DNA from: Strigamia acuminata
Taxonomy: Eukaryota; Arthropoda; Chilopoda; Geophilomorpha; Linotaeniidae
DNA length: 64,000 bases
Assembly (NCBI GenBank): GCA_949358305.1
Contig: OX442324.1
Location: forward strand, 3,106,001-3,170,000
Reading direction: 5' to 3'
Below the pieces are notes generated by a model. It saw only the letters and a list, made by a program, of their open reading frames with translations. It was not told where the DNA came from and made no database searches. The position numbers were made by a program, and so were the translations under genes. This document shows, piece by piece, positions 10,503 to 22,748 of the stretch; positions within the stretch are counted from its first letter, which is position 1, and every line of letters begins with the position of its first letter.

Positions 10503-11638
10503 CGAAAATATTCACTTAGGATTTCAAATATTTTTCTTATTTTACAGGAGTCCGAAATTAAGTTTATTGCTGAAAAGAACGATTTGGAGGTTAAAAAAGT
10601 CAAAGAAATATCCGACTCCGACATTGAAAAGATGAGGGAAAACTAGCGAACTTGTTGCGGGGCGGGCAACAGTTTGGAATGTTAGCACTGTTGGTACCAG
10701 TATCACTATCTGATTGTATCTGCAATCGTCATGAGATACAAGTAGATGTTTGTTCATTTGTTTAAAATTGATGTAAATGCCAATGGCGCAATAAGCTTTC
10801 GGTTTTCCATCGTATTTATTTTGTTAAATTCTATTTTGAGTGAATTAAATTGTCAAAAGCTTGTAAAAATATGCGAGTTTTTTGTATATTATCTTCGCTT
10901 TTTCGATTAAAATAATGTAAATAATGTAAATAAAGTTCATAAAGTTCAAATTGCAATGTAGAAACATGATATACGTCTAACATCTTCTACCGAGTTATTT
11001 TTGTTATATTATTCTTTATATTTTCAAAAACTCCGTATCAAATTTCGGTCAAATTAACCATAAAACGCACACGACAGACATATTTTTTGATAATTTCTTC
11101 ATCAAGACAAGATCTTATTTATGCTTTTCTGTAGACTTCGACAAGGTATTTCTAACGATTTAGCCGCGCTGCTTTCGCAAGTCCGAAATAATTCAATCTC
11201 GAAAGTTTTATACAGTAGTCATTTTACCCTGTTCAAAGCACCTTGCAACTTCCGTGGAATTTCGTTACCAGATGGCGATGTCAACAAATAATCTCGCGAC
11301 TGGAATCCTTTTTCTATCAATACAACCTTGCGCAAAACTTGCCTAATATTGCGGCATCATTTAACGATATATATGTAACTTGAAGCAAGAAAAACTATTC
11401 AGAAAATCCTGATTTATTTATTATAGTGTGAGGGAATTTTTTCCTTCGACGATATTTAGTGTAAAAATATTCTTCAATTTTATATAAAAAAAAAAAAAAA
11501 GTAGATATGATAAAGCCTAATCCTACGATACGATACCACACCAGTCGTAACTAAAACAACGGTAAGACGTGTATAAAACGTAACGAAGCGAAATAACAAT
11601 TTTCATTTCATTTTATTTGTGTTCGCAGGTACATTGCG

Positions 11639-14600
11639 ATGTCAATGGATAACAGCGAAGCACAAAGCGACGAATTCCTCGCATTAGATTCAATTTTCGA
11701 TAGTAACGTGTTTACTGCGGTAGATGAGTTAGGACAAAAAGGCGGCCAATTTATGGCCAATTTACAGTTGTCGTTACCATTCCACGTAATTTGTAAATTA
11801 CCAGGTTTGATATACTAAAAAAAATAAAAAAATAAAAAAAAATTTATTGAAATTTCTAAAAAAAAAAATAATTTTTTTTTTCAATTTTTCATTCAATGTA
11901 GATAACGATACGCCTCCAAAAGCTCACGAAATCGAACATTTGCCGCCCGTTGTTATCAATTTTAAATTACCTTTAGATTATCCTTCACATTCACCACCGC
12001 ATTTCACTTTGTCGTGCAAATGGTTGACCCGCGAACAATTGACTGTCTTATGCACACAACTTGATCAAATTTGGAAGGAACACGCGGGCGAAGTCGTTTT
12101 GTTTCACTGGTTCCAATTTCTGATCGACGAATGTCTGCAAATCCTCGGAATCAAAGATTCGATCGAAGTGCTGCTCGTGGCACCGATTGCCGCCAAAGCG
12201 AGGAAAGACTCGACGTCGCAGAAAGTCGAAGTCGAGGACAAACCGGCGAGGTATAACAGCAAAGTGAAACGATACGAGAAGAAAAGACACAGCTCGAGAG
12301 CGTACAGGTATCGTCGATACGACGAGGAGTTTTCGGAACCCACGAGAAAGTACGTGGATCCGAGAGCGATTCAGGATCTGCCTCCAGATGCGTCGCTTTT
12401 GCCGGTCATTTTGGACTACGACCAGGAACGGCGTCTGCAAGTGTTTAATTCGACTTTTTTCAGTTGTAAAATTTGTTTTGAGGAGAAAATGGGTTCCCAG
12501 TGCCTTGCTTTCAAGACGTGTAATCACGTGTTTTGTCGCTCATGCGTGCAGTCTTATTTCGAAGTTCAAATCAACAGTGGGAATTTGCATAAATTGAATT
12601 GTCCTCAAGATGCGTGTGTGTCGCAGGCTTTGCATATTCAGGTGATTTTTTTTTCTTTCTTTTTCTTTTGTGTTTTATAATTGTTTTTGTTTTTCAGGTA
12701 CGAGATTTAGTCTCGCCGGAGTTGTTTGCCAAGTACGATCGATTGCTGTTGAATAGTACTTTAGACACAATGGCGGATATTGTTTATTGTCCTCGAACTT
12801 TGTGTCAGTGTGCGGTGCTCGTTGAGCCGGATAGTACAATGGCGAATTGTCCTTCGTGTTTTTTTGCGTTTTGTATTCTGTGCAAAAGGGCGTACCACGG
12901 AGTTGTACCTTGTCGCATTAAAGCAGGTTAGTTATCGAAAAAGCAAAAATCGTTTCTATTTTTGCACAAAAGATGAACATTTTGCAACAAAAAATTGCAT
13001 TTTTTTCACGTAAAATTGCAGTTTTTCGTGTAATTTGCTTGTTTTTTGGTTTAAATATGATCATTTTTGTACATAAAAAGTATCTTTTTGGGTCTAAAAA
13101 TTGGATTTTTGTCTAAATAAGTATCCTTTAGGGTCTAAAACAGTATTTTTGTATACTACTCAAACCCAGGTGTAAGTGGTCACCTCTTTTCAGTGTGTAA
13201 TCAAATGTTTATTTCAATTTTTTCAGGTTTAGTGTAATAAATAAATAAATTTGCACATGAGGGTTGAAAAATACACTGAGTTTACTTTAATTCAAAAAAA
13301 AAAACCCAAAATAAACAAATAAACAAAAAAGTTATGACTGATTTCAGTTGAGTTATTTGACACAAGTGAAAGTGGTCACTGCACTACTTGACTCATGTGA
13401 AAGTGGTCAAGTCATTTTAATATTTTGTAACATCTTCTTTAGCATTATTTACTGCCTGAATACGGTCTGGCATGGTTTCTATTAGTTCTTGACAATATTC
13501 TGGAGTGATCGAGCCCCACAGGCCAAGTCAAAACCTAAATGTGATAGGTTTGAAAACTGAGCAATTGACTTGACTTTATGTTTAGAATCATTTTCCTGCT
13601 GAAATACCCATTTTAAAGCCAGTTTATCACCTGCAAATTGAAGCATAACAATCCTTCAACACTTTTTTATAAGTATATTGGTCTGTGAAACCCTTAATTT
13701 AATGTTGTGGACCGATACACATACAGGAAACCATCCCCAAGCCATTTTACTATTGGGATGGCTTGGGGATGGTTTCCTCTATGTGTATCGGTTCACAACT
13801 TTAAATTAAGGGTTTCACAGACCAATATACTTATAAAAAAGTGTTGAAGGATTGTTATGCTTCAATTTGCAGGTGATAAACTGGCTTTGAAATGGATTTT
13901 TCAGCAGGAAAATGATTCTAAACATAAAGTCAAGTCAATTGCTCAGTTTTCAAACCCATCACATTTAGATTTTGACTTGGCCTGTGGGGCTCGATCACTC
14001 CAGAATATTGTCAAGAACTAATAGAAAGCATGCCAGACCGTATTCAGGCAGTAATTAATGCTAAAGAAGATGTTACAAAATATTAAAATGACTTGACCAC
14101 TTTCACATGAGTCAAGTAGTGCAGTGACCACTTTCACTTGTGTCAAATAACTCAACTGAAATCAGTCATAACTTTTTTGTTTATTTGTTTATTTTGGTTT
14201 TTTTTTTTTTGAATTAAAGTAAATTCAGTGTATTTTTCAACCCTCATGTGCAAATTTATTTATTTATTACACTAAACCTGAAAAACTTGAAATAAACATT
14301 TTGATTACACACTGAAACGAGGTGACCACTTACACCTGGGTTTGAGTAGTAGAATAGTATCCTTTTTGGTCTAAAAATGCTTTTTTTGCATCCAAAAACG
14401 CATTTTTGTGCATTTTTTGGCCTAAAAGATAGTTATTTTTCTGCTTAGAGCAGCGTAATTTTGACTAGTTTCCTTTAACAAAAATCCATAAAATATAAAA
14501 TTATTTTGTTTTATTTTAGGCGATTTTAAGATACTCTACGAAGAGTATGAAAAAGCGACCGACGACGAGAAACGATTGATGGAAAAACGATACGGACGAC

Positions 14601-14940
14601 ACCAATTGCAGAACGTTGTGCAGAACGTCTTGTCCGAAGATTGGGTTGTAACTAACAGCAAGCGATGTCCGCATTGCAACACGCCAATTGAAGTATACTT
14701 CGATAAATCCAATTTTAATCGTCAATTTATTAATAATTTCCATTCTAGAAATTAGATGGCTGCAATAAGATGACCTGCGTTCATTGCAATTGTTATTTCT
14801 GTTGGTTGTGCATGACGCGGTTGAACAAGTCCGATCCGTACGCCCATTACAACAGTTCCTCGAGTAAATGCGTCAATTTATTATTTCAAGGAGCTGATTA
14901 CAACAGCGACGACGAAGCTGATTTCGGGGAATTTTTGTAA
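11639..14940 (+). CDS. RNF14: RBR-type E3 ubiquitin ligase RNF14 (ARA54)
   Basis: Five exons (11639-11804, 11902-12641, 12698-12926, 14520-14692, 14749-14940) give 499 residues; the vertebrate protein is about 474. An N-terminal RWD domain begins at QSDEFLALDSIF. RING1 starts about residue 243 (CKICFEEKMG, CNHVFCRSCVQSYF). An IBR follows (CPRTLCQCAV, NCPSCFFAFCILC). RING2 has CPHCNTPIEKLDGCNKMTC, whose Cys in DGCNKMTC (about residue 440) is the expected thioester-forming residue. The protein transfers ubiquitin by the RING-HECT hybrid route. A 5' UTR intron is likely (donor about 11560, acceptor 11626-11628). Intron 3 is enlarged by a 1.19-kb foldback element. Identity is firm. Confidence 0.93.
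13156..14349. mobile_element. Tc1/mariner-derived foldback element
   Basis: A 1,194-bp near-perfect inverted repeat flanked by TA on both sides (13154-13155 and 14350-14351). The termini read CTACTCAAACCCAGGTGTAA and its complement, and the two ~590-bp arms meet around 13752 with only a ~14-nt loop. On the plus strand the right arm encodes the C-terminal end of a Tc1 transposase in two frames: ALKWIFQQENDSKHK (with the DxxxK-type IFQQDND catalytic motif as EN-D), then WP and PEYCQELIESMPDRIQAVIN. No complete transposase. It lies inside RNF14 intron 3 and would form a long hairpin in the pre-mRNA. Confidence 0.92.
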
Positions 14941-16253
14941 TTTATTTTTTTGTAATTTTTTTTATTGAATTTCTTTTTTATTTATATTTGAATTGAATTT
15001 TCCTAGTGATTTTTTTTTGCTAGTTTTATCCCAAAAAACCACAAAAAAAAAAATTGGATTTTCTTTTCGTTTGAATTTATTATTATTTTTTCTCTTTCAC
15101 CTAAGAACTAAAAACGAGCAATGATAAGTTTAAAATAAATATATTACAGGTTAGTTTTTTTTTTTTGTTTTTTTTAAAAGAAAAAAGAAAAAAAAAAGGT
15201 TTCCATTATTTATTTACACACTAAAAAAAAGTTAATGAAAATTAATTTAATTAAAAAAGAAAGAAAAAAAAAAGAAAACGTGTGACAATGCGATTATTTT
15301 GATGGCACAAAATAATGATACAATTTGTTTTTCGACTTACCGGGATTTAATCTAAATTAAATGAAGTTGTACTTGTCCCCTCAAAAGTGGCTTAATTAAA
15401 CCTTGATATTATTTACAAATTTATTTTTAATTTTTAATTTTTAAAACCTAAAAAAAAGAAAAAAAAATCATAACACTAAAAGCGTTACGTTCATCTTCAC
15501 AAAAGTTTACATTCATATGTAATTTATTGGTAATATTAATAAGTTGTTTCTTTTTTCTTTTTTTTTTTTTTTTCTTTGAGCAAATGTCAAACTTTTTGAT
15601 AAGATGCACATTATACACACTCACTTGTAACATCTTTCACGCATTCTTACAAAATATCAAGAAATAGCAATTACTTTTTTTTCCCCTTTCAAATCAAATT
15701 GAATAAAAACGAAAACAAAAAAATATATTTCTGTCAAAATAAAAATAAAAAAATAAAAATGGCAGTGGTAATTGTTTTTCACCGGACAATGTTAATTAAT
15801 TAATTAATAAAACGATAATAACTAAAAAAAAAAAAAAAAATTAAATAAAAAAATCAACCACTTGCGGCTGCGCGTGGAAAATAACACTCACGCAAAGCTC
15901 GTTTCAGAGCTTTTAAAATTTTCCTTTTTTTTTGTTAAAAATAAAAAAAATAAAATAAAAATTCCAATTTTTCATTTAAATGCAATTTAAATTAATTAAT
16001 TACATTTTATTTTTATTATTATTATTATTATCATTTTTTAAATATTTAAAAAAAAAATCAGACTATCAAATTACAACTTGTCAATGGCACAGTGCAATGG
16101 CAGTTTGTAGAATTCATATATTAAAAAAAAGAAAAAAAATAATAAAAGTAACAAAAAAAACTTGAAATTTATCTCCCAACCAAAGGAAAAACAAACAAAA
16201 CAAAAACAAAACAAAAAAAAATCCACAACATAAAAGAACGACTTAGATTGTTA
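14941..16253. other. convergent intergenic region RNF14/FBXW7
   Basis: Homopolymer-rich A/T sequence holding both 3' UTRs. AATAAA-like signals are present on both strands, for example near 15135 on the plus strand. No exon, RNA gene or structured repeat is recognised. Confidence 0.6.
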
Positions 16254-19200
16254 TTAAAGTTTATTTGTTGAATTCAGCGCTTCCGCTTCAAAATCCAACA
16301 CCAGCAATTTAGTTTCTTCGGTCCCGTTGCGACTCCCGACAGCGCACACCAATTTGGTCGCAGATGCGCGGATGCGCCACACCACACCACCACTTCCACC
16401 ACTCTCCAACGCCACCAAATTTCGAATAAATTCTCCCGTCTTTAGGTCCCATAACTTAACGGTGCCGTCATCCGATGACGTAATAACAAATTTAGAATTA
16501 AACTGTAGACAGGTGACGGCACTCTGGTGTTTATTAGGCCCTGAAACGAAATCAAAAGTGAAAATCTGCTCCAAAAAATGCATCGAAATCACCAATACCT
16601 GAAAGTGTTTGTAGACATTCACCCGTGGTGATGTCCCAAACTTTTACGGTCGAATCCGCATTTCCGGATACAAGAATGTTGTTTTTCAGTTCCATCCCAC
16701 TCGTCAAACTCTGATGCCCCATAAGTTGATGTTTACATGCACCCGTTTCCACGTCCCACACTCGAATTGATGTATCTAAAGATCCACTTACTACATGAAT
16801 TCCATCAAACTGAAAACAAAAACAAAATGAGATTAAATTCAATTCACAAACAAACAATTTTTTGGAGTTAATTGGATGTATTTTTACTTGTAATGAGTAC
16901 ACCCTGTTTGTATGTCCTTGCAATGTATGAAGACATTCTTCCCTCTCTGGATTCCATACTTTAACCATGTAATCGTACGCTCCGCTTACAACTAGCCGTC
17001 CATCGTACTGAACGCATCGCACTGCAGCAACGTGTCCCACTAGCACATGTAGACATTCTCCAGATTGGATGTCCCACAGACGGAGTGTGGCATCCCGGGA
17101 ACCGCTTACGACCCTGAAAATTAAACAATTCATTGAAAAACGTCCATTTTGCAACGAAAAATTACATTTACGCATGGAAATGTTATTTTTTTGTTTAAAA
17201 TGCGCATTAAAAGTACATTTTGACATTTTTAATTTGAAAAAAAGTCAATTAAGCATCTAAAAATACATCTTTTACCTCAAAAATTCACTTTTATGCTTAG
17301 AAAGTGAATTTTTGCGCGTAAAAATGCATTTTTTACCTCCTAAAATTCACTTTTATGCATTAAAAGTCAACTTTTGCGCTTAAAAAAATGCATTTTCTGC
17401 AAAATATTTAAAAATGCTTGTTAAAACATAAAAACTCACTTGATACCGTGCAGGTGCATGCAACGAACGGTCGACGTATGACCGTACAAAGTGTGAATGC
17501 AATATCCGGTATCCGCATTCCATACTTTCAGAGTTCTATCAGTCGAGCCACTTACAATCGTGTTACCCGACATTTGTGATGACCAAACTCCACCCGTATG
17601 ACCCACCAGCGTACGTAGGCACTGGACGACAATAATAAATAAACGTTAAATTAGTTTATCTTTTATTTCTTTTATTTAGAAATATCGCAGTTTTGCTTCA
17701 CCTTGCCAGTTGTTGCCGACCACACTTTCAAAGTGTTATCATCGGATCCGCTCACAATTCTGGTCCCTGAGAACTGGAGACAAGTGATCACGTGATCATC
17801 ATGGCCTTTGAGCATCATTGGAGGCCGTATTGGTCGCGAACGCCAGTTCATTTCGATATTGTACTGTCGCATGTACGCAGTTTTCCACGGACTGGTCAGC
17901 AAACCTCCTCGAGAGCGTCTTTTACAAAACACTTGCTTGACCTACAAAATAAAAGATGAAAAAATAAATAAATAAAATGAAATGAAATGAAATAAAATTG
18001 GGTAAAATTTATTAAGAACCTCAATTCCTGCCTCTCTGCATTTCTCCCTCCACAATAAATTATCTTCGGCTAAACTTCGCCACACACGACACGTCTGTGA
18101 CGCTCTTGCTAAATCCTTGGGCTCCAAAAACGAAAGCACGTAGAGTGCAAGCTGAAACAAATTCATTTTATTAATGAAAATCATTATTATTGTTATCACA
18201 AAATGCAAAAACCGTTTTGTATATTCCTATATAACTTATAAATTTTTGCTGAATTTCTCTATATTTTTAATAAAATTCGACAGAATTTGAGAAATTTTTG
18301 TCAAAATTCAACAAATTGAAAAATTTGATAAAATTCAGCAAAATTCGACAAATTTTTGACAAAATTCGACGCAATTTGACAAAATTCGACGCAATTTGAC
18401 GAATTATTGACAAATTCTTGACAAAATTCGACGCAATTTGACGAATTATTGACAAATTCTTGACAAAATTCAACGCAATTTGACAAATTTTTAATAAAAT
18501 CCAACAAAATTCGACTAATTTTTAATAAAATTCAACAAAATTTGACAAATTTTTAATAAAAATCAACAAAATTTGACAAATTTTTAATAAAAATCAACAA
18601 ATTTTGACAAATTTTTAATAAAAATCAACAAATTTTGACAAATTTTTAATAAAATTCAACAAAATTTGACAAATTTTTAATAAAATTCAACAAAATTTGA
18701 TAAATTTTTAATAAAATTCAACAAATTGACAAATTTTTAACAAAAATCAACAAAATTTGACAAATTTTAAATAAAATTCAACAAATTTTGGCAAATTTTT
18801 AATACAGTTCAACAAAATTTGACAAATTTTTAATAAATTTATTGTGCCAGATACAGTGCAAGCTCTGTAGCCCAGATATAGCACAAAGTTGTCTGGATGT
18901 AAGGAGGGGATTTAATATTGCTGGGTATAGGTCGGGACCAAGTTAGGACCTCACAACCTGTCTGGTCCAGACCACACAGCTGTCCAGCTACAGAGGCACT
19001 GTACATTGATAACAAATTCATACGACGCATCCCATTCTGCACAATTAATTTTCTAATTCCAGTATAATTCCGCAGTATTAAACATAATTTATACCTTGCT
19101 CGCAACACAAAGTTGGAGCTAGCCTGGATGATTTAGCCTACAACATGATTAGGCTACACCATCATGAATAGACAATCAACCGACAATGCGCAAGGAATTG

Positions 19201-21735
19201 TGGGAAGTCACCTTGGCAATTACCTAGTTCAAGATCAGAATTATCTAGTTTAAAAATGTCGAAACTAGATCATTTTGGGCTAAATACATTTGCACTAAGA
19301 ACCAGAACTAGATTTAAACGCCCAAACAGGTATAATATTAAGCCTAATGATGCTAAAATAAGATAAACAACAATAAACTCACTAACAAAACTAATTTACA
19401 ACACAGTACCGAAATATTGTTGCTTTATTTCATGTGCAGAATGTGATGCGCAGTTTCAATTCAGCAACAAGACACCGGGCGCAAACGCAAATTGCTTTCT
19501 TTACCCAAAGCAATCAATCTACACCCGTGCGACCACTTTACACTCATTTAACGCAGTGGGGATTGCCGTTTAATACCATTACAGATTAAAAATAGCATAT
19601 TGGACCTTTCAAATCCATTTAATCAACCACCGTAATTAAAATACAAGCCGTGATCAACCTAAAATCAAACTTAAAAAAAAAAAAAATACAAAACCGATTG
19701 CAAACAAAAGCAATAAACCAATTTACTTCTTTTGGAAGTAGTGATATGAAATCTCGTTGAAACTGCGGTTCAATAATGCTCATCATGTGTCTCACTTGAG
19801 TTGGCTCACACGTATCAATCAAATGATCAATAGCCATTAACCTGTCTTCGTGACTCCAAGTCTACATAAAAAAAAAAATCAATCAATCAATTAATCAATC
19901 ACAAACAGGAAAAAATACCTGAAACATTGTTAGCCATTGGCCTAAATCGTGTGGAGGTATATTTTTAGCTAAGAGAATTCTCTTTTTAGGAGTCAAAGTG
20001 AGTTTTTCCAACTCTTCGGCGTTGTGATCGCCCGAACCTTCCTCGACCTTACTTAAATTATTACAACTACTCGAGGACCAGCACGGTTTCTTGCCGGGCG
20101 TGTGACCGCGTCCGTCGACGCCTTGTTCAGATTTCCTCTTCATCAGTGTCTTTTCGGCGATTTTCACCTTTTGATTGTCTCCCGAATGACAGTCGTCGGC
20201 GCGCTCCTCTTCGTCGACACTTTCCACGTCCTCGGCGTTATTCTCGTCTTTACAACACTCGTTTTTATGATTTCTGCCGTTGCTGGCGTTTATCACATTC
20301 AAATCGTCCATCAAATCCATGTGATCCGTCTCCAGGTTCTCGCCCTCGGACGACTCGATTTCGTGGTCGGTCAAGTTGGACAGGTCGTCGCTCGACGCGT
20401 CGATTTCGATTTCACAGTCGGAGAACTTTAGACCATTCATTATAGTCCGCACGTGCAATGGAGCTAGGACGTGGTTTTGTTCGATTAACGACGATGGAAT
20501 CATGCTGTGGTTGCTACTCGAAGCCCCATCTGAACCGCCTGAGGAACGTCTTCTCATTGGCGACATTCCACTTTCATTAATATCTTCTTGATCGCTCGTG
20601 CTGTCTAATCGGTCGACGCGACAATCACTAAATAAGTACAAGGTAAAAGGTTGGAGTCATTTCAAACTAATCGTTTTTCGTTTTAAACCTTGGTCTCGTC
20701 GTTAATCACGCTTGGATTAATTAAGAAAGATGGAGTTCGAATCACTTGATAAATCAAGTGCGAGAGCGTCAACATCGTTCTTATTAAACCATTCAATTAA
20801 ACTGCTTTAGTTTCAGTTTTTCTTAATATTGGATTATCGTTGATGAAACAATTCACAGAAAATTCAACTTTTTTGTTTGAAAAAAAATTCAATTTTTCCT
20901 ATTTAAAAAATTGAATTTTTCATATTTAAAAAATTCAATTTTTCATATTTAAAAAATTCAATTTTTCATATCTAAAAAATTCAATTTTTTATATCTAAAA
21001 AATTCAATTTTTCATTTTTTAATATCTAAAAAATTCAATTTTTTCTATTTAAAAAATTCAATTTTTCCTATTTAAAAAATTCAATTTTTCCTATTTAAAA
21101 AATTCAATTTTTCCTATTTAAAAAATTCAATTTTTCCTATTTAAAAAATTCAATTTTTCATATCAAAAAATTAAATTACTTCTGTCTGAATAAATTAAAC
21201 TTTCTCATTTAAATTTCTATTTTTTTCTCAAACCAACCCAAGTTTACTTTCCAATACCTTCTACCATTTCATCCACAACTCATGTGAAGTATTTATCAAA
21301 ATAAAAACACATCCAAACCTTTCCCTGGACACCGACAAAACAAACCCACAAACACAAAACAAACCCCAACCATTCAATCCATTATTTTATACCGTATTTT
21401 TTTCCTAACGTTCCGTATCGTCTCTTCAGATTGTCCTGGAAGACTACAAGCCAATTGACTATGATTCTGTTCCAACACCTGAGTTCCTATTCCAGGTACG
21501 ACCATGAGTCCTTTAGCAGATGCAAAATCTCCACAAGACTAACAAAAAAAAATTTAAAAAAAATTAAAAACACACAAAATTTATTCATTTCATTTTATTT
21601 CATTCCATTTCTCCATCAAATTACCAATCTTGATCCGACTTGGGCTTCAGAAGTGGCTTGGCCGCCGCCAATGAGAATGGCGCGATCTTGAACACGGGCC
21701 AAATTAATATCCACTTTGTTGTCCCAACTGGTCAT
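16254..21735 (-). CDS. FBXW7: F-box/WD40 ubiquitin-ligase substrate receptor FBXW7
   Basis: Ten minus-strand exons: 21625-21735, 21393-21538, 19919-20637 (acceptor edge about 20627), 19727-19861, 18020-18151, 17702-17941, 17440-17621, 16888-17113, 16599-16809, 16254-16540. They give about 792 residues. The dimerisation segment ([20 protein letters not shown]), the F-box ([20 protein letters not shown]) and eight WD40 blades are near-identical to the vertebrate protein, for example [29 protein letters not shown] and the [14 protein letters not shown] tail. It recruits phosphodegron substrates to SCF. The first two exons ([15 protein letters not shown]..., [13 protein letters not shown]...) are assigned by phase and position only. 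Exon 3 is a long acidic, Ser-rich disordered region with [10 protein letters not shown], reminiscent of GKKPC in vertebrates. Confidence 0.92.
17125..17430. repeat. degenerate AAAATGCATTTT intron repeat
   Basis: FBXW7 intron composed of irregular ~20-30-bp units around AAAATGCATTTTT and AAATTCACTTTTA. Similar units occur in introns of RNF14 (12950-13150, 14360-14420), the GABBR2-like gene and the MFSD6-like gene. Confidence 0.65.
18255..18838. repeat. ~31-bp AT-rich tandem array in FBXW7 intron
   Basis: Units built on AAAATTTGACAAATTTTTAA followed by TAAAATTCAAC. A variant sub-block with GACGCAATTTGAC lies at 18360-18490. From 18840 to about 19170 the intron continues as less AT-rich unique sequence with an ORF I could not relate to any family. 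19170-19726 is featureless. Confidence 0.85.
20880..21172. repeat. 23-bp AT-rich tandem array in FBXW7 intron
   Basis: About twelve copies of TTTAAAAAATTCAATTTTTC plus CTA or ATA variants, between the long acidic exon and the upstream exon of FBXW7. Confidence 0.85.
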
Positions 21736-22476
21736 CTGACGACTTCTTCTGCTATTCGGATTTCATTTTAGTAAAATCTAAATTAAAAAAACAAACAAAC
21801 AACAATCAATTACTAAATATTCGTCTCGAAAACCTGCAAATTAAATTCAAACGACTCTCCATAACCATTTTTCATTTTTCTTTGTACATGCGAGAGAGAG
21901 AGAGGGAGAGGAAAAATATTTTTCTTAAAAATAAATAAAATAAAATAAAATAAATACTTGTCGTTATTGTAATATTAATATTTAGCAACCGATGTATTGA
22001 TTGCAATCCATTTGATTTGCAGTTTGCAGAAATAAAAAAAAGAAATCAATTTTTCACTAATTAGTTTTGAAGGTCTCTTCCGAGTCGAGTGAAAAAACAA
22101 AAAAAGTGGGATAGAATTGCTTGAATGTGTGTTTTTCACATGACTAACGCGTTGTTTCGGGCATTTACATTCATATTCTATTCATGTGTATCAATTGTTT
22201 ACCCTAATTTAACATTTGCTCAATGTTTTTTTTAAGTAGCGCACGCGACCTTCCCTTTTTCCATCAATTTTTAACGAGGATACTTCGCTTTTTCTGACTT
22301 AAAAAGGCGGAAAAATGCCACTTGCGGGGACGAAAGAAGAATAGAGGTGCAATATTACTCGTATCTTACCAAAAACAAGCAAAAAAATCTGTCAAAAATG
22401 TAACACTGGTTGGGACTTTGTCATCTGACGACTACTAAACAATAAATCTATTGGCGTCCGCCATCGTAAGGTTATA

Positions 22477-22484
22477 TGACGTCA
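22477..22484. promoter_or_regulatory. CRE-like palindrome TGACGTCA
   Basis: A perfect CREB/ATF palindrome between the divergent FBXW7 and PRDM-like genes, about 270 bp upstream of the PRDM-like ATG and 740 bp from the FBXW7 ATG. A GTCCGCCATC motif (YY1-like) sits 20 bp to its left. Occupancy is inferred only. Confidence 0.4.
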
Positions 22485-22748
22485 GAAATTGTGGCGAATC
22501 GAAAAGAAAAGCAAAAATACGGAATTTATTTTTTTAAATCAATTCTCAGGATTAATTATCGAGTCGAAATGCGCAAATTTGCTTGAAATCCATTCTATTT
22601 TCAATTAAAACCCAATTCTAATTACTTTGCAAACAAGTTTTGCGCATGCGTAATGTGCCCTGGTTTGCTGAACTGAAAGTTGACACATATTATTGCCATT
22701 TTAAAAATTGAAACTCAACGCGAGCGACTCTTCTCTTCCGAACGTTTT

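Larger units (their letters stand above)
7743..10646 (+). pseudogene. MVP: major vault protein locus, rearranged and C-terminally shortened
   Basis: MVP forms the shell of the cytoplasmic vault particle. Exons recognised: 7743-7882, 7957-8276, ~8576-8979, 9039-9188, 9256-9473, 9542-9718, 9787-9928, 9994-10164, 10548-10646. Vault repeats are clear ([63 protein letters not shown]). So is the shoulder (DFHK, GAQLIRVAIFG). Three defects are seen. Exon 3 starts after the acceptor at 8341-8342, but an inverted copy of exon 5 replaces its first part, giving a stop within about 35 codons. One vault repeat (~55 residues) is absent between EEVL and NITTL. The cap helix is cut from ~150 to ~33 residues, ending MREN. 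The other exons keep open frames, so this is either a young pseudogene, a divergent short MVP, or partly an assembly error. Confidence 0.85.

Noticed and set aside
12048-12527. 159-residue minus-strand ORF
   Set aside because: Antisense to RNF14 exon 2, which carries the RWD-RING1 coding sequence.
18839-19108. 89-residue minus-strand ORF in an FBXW7 intron
   Set aside because: No recognisable domain, flanked by repeat, lies between well-supported FBXW7 exons; could be an old repeat fragment.
20102-20591. Plus-strand ORFs of 71-109 residues
   Set aside because: Antisense shadows of the long acidic FBXW7 exon.
20700-20775. tRNA-like T-loop GAGTTCGAATC
   Set aside because: No matching acceptor, D or anticodon stems around it.
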